The position numbers and the translations under genes were made by a program. The notes beneath the pieces are model-generated. The model made no database searches, was not told where the DNA came from, and saw only the letters and a program-made list of their open reading frames with translations. Below are positions 44,771 to 47,933 of a stretch of 47,933 bases of DNA, piece after piece (the first letter of the stretch is position 1; each line of letters begins with the position of its first letter). Origin of the DNA: Desulfobacteraceae bacterium (GTDB taxonomy: Bacteria > Desulfobacterota > Desulfobacteria > Desulfobacterales > Desulfosalsimonadaceae); contig JAIPES010000012.1 of NCBI GenBank assembly GCA_021737045.1, positions 1 to 47,933 on the forward strand, in the 5' to 3' direction.

Positions 44771-44938
44771 CAATTTTGAAGGCTTCGTAAAAAGTCTGAT
44801 TTCAGATGGTGCCGTAAAAAGTTCAAGATCAAGGCTTGCGCAATTTCGAAGAATGCAGCGTACTTATCCGTACGTGAAATTCTGAGAAATTGCGCGTAAC
44901 GCAGGTATTGGACTTTTTACGGTGCCATCAATTTTGAA
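44771..44938. repeat. MITE-like inverted-repeat element with 10-bp flanking direct repeats
   Basis: A 119-bp imperfect palindrome (44808-44926) has arms starting ggtgccgtaaaaagt and ending with its near-complement. An inner stem pairs gcgcaatttc and gaaattgcgc, and the centre is cgtac...gtacg. A partial extra copy of the cgtaaaaagtc motif lies at 44785-44795. The 10-base sequence caattttgaa occurs on both sides (44771-44780 and 44929-44938). It lies between the divergent genes apbE and mobB and has no coding capacity. Confidence 0.65.
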
Positions 44939-45090
44939 TTGTTCATCAATTTAAGCTTCCAGCGGGACCCAGTCAAGTTTTGTTGTCCGGTGCGCCGGGT
45001 TATAAAGACTGGCATTTTAAGCCAAATCATGGCATAGAGGAAAAAACCGGCTCCGGCAGCAGGCGGGAAAACAGCGAATGGGTTTGCGTG

Positions 45091-45588
45091 ATGACAGATA
45101 TTGTGGCGATTGTGGGCGGGAGCAACTCCGGCAAGACAACCTTGATTGAAAAATTGATTCCGGTGTTTAAGCGCAAGGGATACCGGGTGGGAACCATCAA
45201 GCATGTGATGCATGAAATGGTCTTTGATCAGAGCGGCAAGGACAGCTGGCGGCATGCCAGCGCCGGAGCCGACACGGTTATGGTTGACGGCGACGAACAG
45301 ATCGTTTTGTTAAAAACCCGGATACGCCCGTTTGCCGCCGACCGGCTGAAGAATGATGTCGCGGCCTATTTTTCAGACATGGACATTGTCCTGGCTGAAG
45401 GTTACAAAAAACAGGATCTGCCAAAAATTGAGGTGTACCGGGAAAACAGCCGAACCGGGCCGGTGTGCCTGGAGGACCCGAAACTGGCCGGCCTTGTAAC
45501 AGATGTAAAAATGGACGCCGGGGTCCCGTGTTTCGGCCTTGATGACATTGAATCCATAGTTCATTTGATTATTCAGACAATTTCATGA
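45091..45588 (+). CDS. mobB: Molybdopterin-guanine dinucleotide biosynthesis adapter MobB
   Basis: A 165-residue P-loop GTPase-like protein that assists the conversion of molybdopterin to the guanine dinucleotide form used by formate dehydrogenase and other molybdo/tungsto-enzymes. The P-loop is GGSNSGKTT (residues about 8-16), followed by GTIKHVMHEMVFDQSGKDSWRH-type signature sequence with the conserved KH and DSWRHASAGA, and VLAEGYKKQDLPKIEV. I chose the ATG at 45091, because the frame to 44980 continues into non-coding DNA. It is coupled to the next gene by an ATGA overlap. Confidence 0.9.
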   Translation: MTDIVAIVGGSNSGKTTLIEKLIPVFKRKGYRVGTIKHVMHEMVFDQSGKDSWRHASAGADTVMVDGDEQIVLLKTRIRPFAADRLKNDVAAYFSDMDIVLAEGYKKQDLPKIEVYRENSRTGPVCLEDPKLAGLVTDVKMDAGVPCFGLDDIESIVHLIIQTIS

Positions 45589-46448
45589 AACAGGTTCTTA
45601 AAATCGCTGTTTTGATTGCCGCAATGGTTTTCATTCAGGTCTGCCAGGGGTGGACTCAAGATTACCAACTGGTGGAAGCCACCGGCAGCGGCACCATTAA
45701 CTGGACCCGGCGAATTGTTGAGGCAAAGGGGGTGGGCGGATCTTTTCCGGAAGCCACCAATACTGCCGACGGATGGGCGGCTGCATCCCGAAGCGCCAAA
45801 CGTGATGCCTATTCACACCTGCTCAAAACCGTTGAAAATCTTCGTTTGAGCCGGCACGGCCGGGTGGGGACGCTGGTTGCAGACGATGACCGGATGCTTG
45901 CAAAAATAGAGCAGTTGCTGAAATCCTCGGAGGTCGGCAATACGGTTTACCGGTCGGACGGAACAGTGGAACTGGTCCGCCGGATGTCTTTTTCCGGCGC
46001 CTTTTCACAGTTGATCCTGCCGGAATCAATTGTTCAGCTGGAGATGAAGAATCTGGGGCGCACCGCCCTGGACCCGGATCACAGGCCGTTTACCGGGTTG
46101 GTGGTGGATGCCCGGGGCGTGGATGTAAAGCCTGCCATGTGTTTTGCCATTGTGGATGAGGCGGGACGGGAGGTTTACGGGTCAGCTTACGTGAGTCGGG
46201 AATTTGTTGTTCAGCACGGCATGTGCGGTTATGTCACCGATGCCTCGGCCGTGGACCGGATCGGACGGGTGGGGAGAAACCCCATGACAGTAAGGGCTCT
46301 GGGCACCAGCAAGGATTCGGATACCGATATTATGATCAGCAACACGGATGCATCCCGGCTGCGCAGTACAGTGGACAACCTGTTTTTTCTCCGGGAATGC
46401 CGGGTTATCGTTGTTCGTGATCCGCTCACAAAAAACCCCCGGCAGTAA
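45585..46448 (+). CDS. Secreted LPP20/FlgT-N-like protein, function unknown
   Basis: A 287-residue exported protein; the signal peptide is MKQVLKIAVLIAAMVFIQV with cleavage near GWTQD. The following segment, with TGSGTINWTRRIVEAKG and RSAKRDAYSHLLKTVENLRL, resembles the LPP20/FlgT N-terminal type of periplasmic domain, which has an Ala/Arg-rich helix after a short beta hairpin. The C-terminal half has a beta-rich GYVTDASAVDRIGRVGRNP. No catalytic motif is visible. It overlaps mobB by 4 bases, yet a link to molybdenum cofactor is not obvious. The stop codon sits in the loop of the downstream terminator. Confidence 0.6.
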   Translation: MKQVLKIAVLIAAMVFIQVCQGWTQDYQLVEATGSGTINWTRRIVEAKGVGGSFPEATNTADGWAAASRSAKRDAYSHLLKTVENLRLSRHGRVGTLVADDDRMLAKIEQLLKSSEVGNTVYRSDGTVELVRRMSFSGAFSQLILPESIVQLEMKNLGRTALDPDHRPFTGLVVDARGVDVKPAMCFAIVDEAGREVYGSAYVSREFVVQHGMCGYVTDASAVDRIGRVGRNPMTVRALGTSKDSDTDIMISNTDASRLRSTVDNLFFLRECRVIVVRDPLTKNPRQ

Positions 46449-46462
46449 CTGCCGGGGGTTTT
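46432..46462. terminator. Bidirectional terminator whose loop is the TAA stop codon
   Basis: Perfect 14-bp arms (46432-46445 and 46449-46462) enclose just TAA, the stop codon of the plus-strand gene. On the minus strand, six T follow the stem, ending metK transcription (metK stops 32 bases earlier); on the plus strand, four T follow. Confidence 0.88.
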
Positions 46463-46493
46463 GGCCAAACATGGCGGGATGTAGCCCTATTTT

Positions 46494-47663
46494 TTACAGA
46501 CCGGCTTTGGACCGGATTTCATCGGCCTTGTTGGTTTTTTCCCAGGCAAAATCCGGATCATTTCTTCCGAAATGTCCGTATGCCGCGGTTTTGTTATAGA
46601 AGGGCCGCAGCAGGTCCAGATATTCGGTGATGGCTGCCGGCCGCAGGTCAAATACATCCCGGACGATTTCAACGGCCTTGTCCTCGGCGACGTTGCCGGT
46701 GTTGAAAAAATCCACCAGAATGGAAACCGGCTCGGCCACGCCAATGGCGTAGGCCAGCTGGACTTCGCATTTTTTCCCCAGACCGGCAGCAACCAGGTTT
46801 TTGGCAATATGCCGGCCCATGTAGCAGGCGCTGCGGTCCACCTTGGAGGGGTCTTTTCCGGAAAATGCACCGCCGCCGTGTCTTCCCATACCGCCGTAAG
46901 TGTCGACGATAATTTTGCGGCCTGTCAGACCGCAGTCGCCCATGGGGCCGCCAACTTCGAATTTTCCAGTGGGGTTGATGAAATATTTTGTTTCATCGCC
47001 GATCATCTCCGCAGGCAGCATTTTTTTGATTACTTCCTCGATCACGCCTTCCTTGATCTGGTCGTAGGTGACATCCGGGGTGTGCTGGGTGGAAATGACC
47101 ACCGTGTCGATGCGCCTGGGCCGGCCGCCTTCATACTCGATGGTTACCTGGGACTTGCCATCCGGGCGCAGAAAGCCGAGTTCATTGCTTTTCCGGGCTT
47201 CGGCCAGCCGCCTGGTGAGCTTGTGGGCGTAGAGAATCGGCATGGGCATGAGTTCGTCGGTTTCATCGCAGGCATAGCCAAACATAAGCCCCTGGTCTCC
47301 GGCGCCCTGCTCCTTGTAAAGGCCTTTGCCTTCGTCCACGCCCTGGGCGATGTCCGGCGACTGTTTGTCAATGCTGGTCACAACTGAGCAGGTCTGCCAG
47401 TCAAAACCCATGTCAGAGGAGCAATAACCGATATCCTTGATTGCGCTGCGAACCACTTCCTGGAAATCCACCGTGGCCTGGGCCGTGATTTCCCCGGCGA
47501 TAAAGGCAATCCCCGTGGTTACCAGGGTTTCGCACGCCACCCGGCATCGTTTGTCCTGGGAGAGGAACGCGTCGAGAACCGAATCGGATATTTTGTCAGC
47601 CACTTTGTCGGGATGGCCTTCTGTGACAGATTCTGAAGTAAACAGATGAGATCTTTTTGTCAT
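46494..47663 (-). CDS. metK: S-adenosylmethionine synthetase
   Basis: A 389-residue enzyme making S-adenosylmethionine from methionine and ATP. The N-terminal [20 protein letters not shown], the loop [12 protein letters not shown], and [28 protein letters not shown] are diagnostic. The start at 47663 follows AGGAG, and a TATAAT lies at 47718-47723 on the minus strand between panC and metK, a possible promoter. No SAM riboswitch is visible in the 73-base gap. It supplies SAM for methylation and links the methyl-THF made by the MetFV cluster to the methionine cycle. Confidence 0.96.
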   Translation of the reverse strand: MTKRSHLFTSESVTEGHPDKVADKISDSVLDAFLSQDKRCRVACETLVTTGIAFIAGEITAQATVDFQEVVRSAIKDIGYCSSDMGFDWQTCSVVTSIDKQSPDIAQGVDEGKGLYKEQGAGDQGLMFGYACDETDELMPMPILYAHKLTRRLAEARKSNELGFLRPDGKSQVTIEYEGGRPRRIDTVVISTQHTPDVTYDQIKEGVIEEVIKKMLPAEMIGDETKYFINPTGKFEVGGPMGDCGLTGRKIIVDTYGGMGRHGGGAFSGKDPSKVDRSACYMGRHIAKNLVAAGLGKKCEVQLAYAIGVAEPVSILVDFFNTGNVAEDKAVEIVRDVFDLRPAAITEYLDLLRPFYNKTAAYGHFGRNDPDFAWEKTNKADEIRSKAGL

Positions 47664-47736
47664 TGAACACTCCTTTTGTTTCAGGTTTATATTTTGATTT
47701 GTCCGAATTCTCACTTCATTATAAAAGATGTAGCCG

Positions 47737-47933
47737 TCAGCCTGCGTTGTCCACCTGCGGATTTAAAATAATGTTGTCAATCAGGCGGGTCTCGCCCACC
47801 TTGACGGCCAGCGCCATCAGTGCGGGCCGGTCAATGATTTTTTGACCCTCCAGGGTGTCCGGATCGCACACGGCGATGTAATCAATATCTGTTTCCGGGG
47901 CCGGGCCGATGATCTTTTCAACCGTTTCAATCA
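47737..47933 (-). CDS. panC: Pantothenate synthetase (C-terminal part, runs off right edge)
   Basis: The last 65 residues of a protein ending at a TGA at 47737. The [14 protein letters not shown] strand and the end [17 protein letters not shown] match the C-terminal domain of PanC, which condenses pantoate and beta-alanine to pantothenate for coenzyme A. The N-terminal part with the nucleotide site lies outside the window. It is upstream of metK, 73 bases away, on the same strand. Confidence 0.85.
   Translation of the reverse strand, partial: IETVEKIIGPAPETDIDYIAVCDPDTLEGQKIIDRPALMALAVKVGETRLIDNIILNPQVDNAG

Noticed and set aside
47664-47736. SAM riboswitch upstream of metK
   Set aside because: The gap is only 73 bases and shows no paired structure of a known SAM riboswitch class; only a TATAAT was seen.

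Overview
The window looks like a chromosomal segment of an anaerobic Gram-negative bacterium of the Desulfobacterota, probably a sulfate reducer near the Desulfobacteraceae. This is inferred from gene content and protein style: an HdrA/MvhD/MetV/MetF cluster, LpxI in place of LpxH, a DHH-CBS-CCA fusion, and a long envelope operon. No species can be named from the sequence alone.

Layout. (1) 1-7372, minus strand: six tightly packed genes, running from a large PKD/FlgD-Ig secreted protein, through a small secreted protein, a TolB-like propeller and a FlgD-Ig protein, into the substrate-binding protein and permease of an iron(III)-type ABC importer. The permease is cut by the left edge. (2) 7373-7930: an AT-rich gene-free stretch with three perfect inverted repeats and a terminator, then tRNA-Val(CAC). 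(3) 8056-13786, minus: scpB, scpA, trpS, an M50 protease and a DHH-CBS-CCA fusion. (4) 13988-16543, plus: pilC-type gene and a PilS-like histidine kinase. (5) 16647-33980, plus: lysS, lolC/E, lolD, bamA, skp, lpxD, lpxA, lpxI, a Gfo/Idh/MocA oxidoreductase, lpxB, msbA, lptF, lptG, lpxK and a small kinase, with many 4-base start/stop overlaps. This is an outer-membrane assembly and lipid A operon. (6) 33977-36650, minus: an isoprenylcysteine-methyltransferase-like membrane protein, kdsB and kdtA. (7) 36783-43334, minus: metF, metV, an MvhD-like gene and a giant HdrA. (8) 43610-47933: apbE, a MITE-like repeat, mobB, a secreted protein of unknown function, metK and the end of panC.

The most interesting locus is the methylenetetrahydrofolate reductase cluster. 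A naive ORF view shows hdrA broken in two and mvhD lacking its N-terminus. Both breaks are single in-frame UGA codons, each where a conserved iron-sulfur cysteine of the family is expected, and each is followed by a plausible bacterial SECIS hairpin. I therefore read them as two adjacent, translationally coupled selenoprotein genes. The restored HdrA is about 1,489 residues, with a GltD-like NAD(P)H/FAD module inserted in a first HdrA unit and then a second HdrA unit. With MvhD, MetV and MetF but no HdrB or HdrC, it suggests an NAD(P)H-linked, possibly flavin-bifurcating MetFV complex of the Wood-Ljungdahl pathway.

Other points of interest are the surface-protein/ABC-importer operon, a heptanucleotide tandem repeat between bamA and skp, a 119-bp inverted-repeat element flanked by 10-bp direct repeats, a perfect terminator whose loop is a stop codon, and a small kinase ending the lipid A operon. 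Function calls rest on recognisable motifs read by eye; no database search was run.
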